Notes under the pieces: generated by a model
Databases searched by the model: none
What the model saw: the letters and a program-made list of their open reading frames with translations, nothing else
What the model was told of the DNA's origin: nothing
Program-made: the position numbers and the translations under genes
In this document: positions 63,540 to 64,000 of the stretch, in pieces
Layout of the letters: each line of letters starts with the position of its first letter
Position numbering within the stretch: the first letter of the stretch is position 1
DNA from: Mya arenaria
Taxonomy: Eukaryota > Mollusca > Bivalvia > Myida > Myidae
NCBI RefSeq assembly: GCF_026914265.1
Contig: NC_069124.1
Location: forward strand, 58,372,589-58,436,588
Direction: 5' to 3'
Length of the DNA stretch: 64,000 bases

Positions 63540-64000
63540 GCTCGCCTATTCGAAGAATATGGAGAGCTATACTTTTCACCCAAGTGTTGGCATCAGCGTC
63601 GGCGTTTGCATCGGCATCACACCTTGTTAGAAATTCTGGTTAAGGTTTTGCATGTAAGCACACATAGGTTAATTTCTCAGCAACTACTTGTTCTATTGCA
63701 TTAAGACTTTAGACAATGGTACTCAACCATCCAACTTACTTAATTAACCAAGTTAGATACAGTAATAGTTTGCATTTAATGCAAATAATTGCCATTTATT
63801 ATTTGTCTTAAAAATTCTGGTTAAGGTTTTGCATGTAACCACATTTAAGTCAATATATCAGCAAATACATCATGTATTTCGTTGAAACTTTAGATATGTA
63901 TTCCCAGCTATCTAACCTACTAATTTAATGAAGTTAGATAACACTTTTTGGAATATAATGCAAATTATTGGCCTTTATTATTTGACTGATAAATTCTGGT
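63540..64000. repeat. ~180-bp tandem units of a bivalve interspersed repeat, cut by the window edge
   Basis: Starts ttttagctcgcctattcgaa, then gaatatggagagctat and a gtcggcgt-rich part. aaattctggttaaggttttg occurs at 63631 and 63812 and starts again at 63991, a period of about 180 bp. Confidence 0.8.

Overview
The window looks like intron-rich, AT-rich genomic DNA of a bivalve mollusc. The basis is the mix of spliced animal genes, the many repeats built on the accttgacctttgacc word and on ATGCCCCC/GGGGGCAT ends that are common in bivalve genomes, very long minisatellites, and mollusc-type LINE remnants. I cannot name the species. Gene models below were assembled by eye from splice sites and reading-frame continuity; every complete model sums to a whole number of codons.

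Layout. 1-10.8 kb: no recognised host gene; a 54/57-bp tandem repeat, a degenerate ~150-bp array, an 18-20-bp array, a LINE tail and a 2.2-kb 48-bp minisatellite with a higher-order duplication. 10.8-19.8 kb (+): an 11-exon LRRC74-like gene (leucine-rich repeats plus two EF-hands) whose introns hold a mariner MITE, a foldback element, a SINE-like unit and a decayed Tc1 transposon. 21.1-29.4 kb (-): a very large interferon-inducible-type GTPase (VLIG/GVIN/URGCP family). Its 4.8-kb main exon joins in phase to an upstream Death-domain exon and to a first exon that ends in a 2A-like ribosome-skipping motif (GIESNPGP). 29.8-32.5 kb: a ~32-bp minisatellite with inverted segments and a trinucleotide core. 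33-35 kb: a possible decayed exon with paired CxxC motifs. 36.6-43.6 kb (+): exons of a CUB-domain, single-pass membrane protein; one intron carries an antisense, internally deleted copy of the VLIG gene. 43.7-45.4 kb: interspersed repeats. 45.5-52.7 kb (-): a complete six-exon MITD1 gene, with an 80-copy 17-bp array just beyond its 3' end and repeats in its introns. 54.3-60.7 kb (+): a complete six-exon SPATA4 gene head-to-head with MITD1, with a PIF/Harbinger-like element containing a nested palindromic hAT-like element in intron 1. 60.8-64 kb: repeats and a LINE reverse-transcriptase remnant.

The genes do not form an operon-like system. The item of most biological interest is the predicted 2A-like / Death / VLIG protein. 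If the joins are right, one mRNA would give an N-terminal leader peptide and a separate Death-domain giant GTPase, plus a leader-anchored full-length form when skipping fails. That would be an innate-immune design, and a damaged second copy lies about 12 kb away. A second theme is repeat birth: the 80-copy 17-bp minisatellite is an amplified terminus of a TTAA-flanked MITE whose intact relative lies at 10.1 kb.
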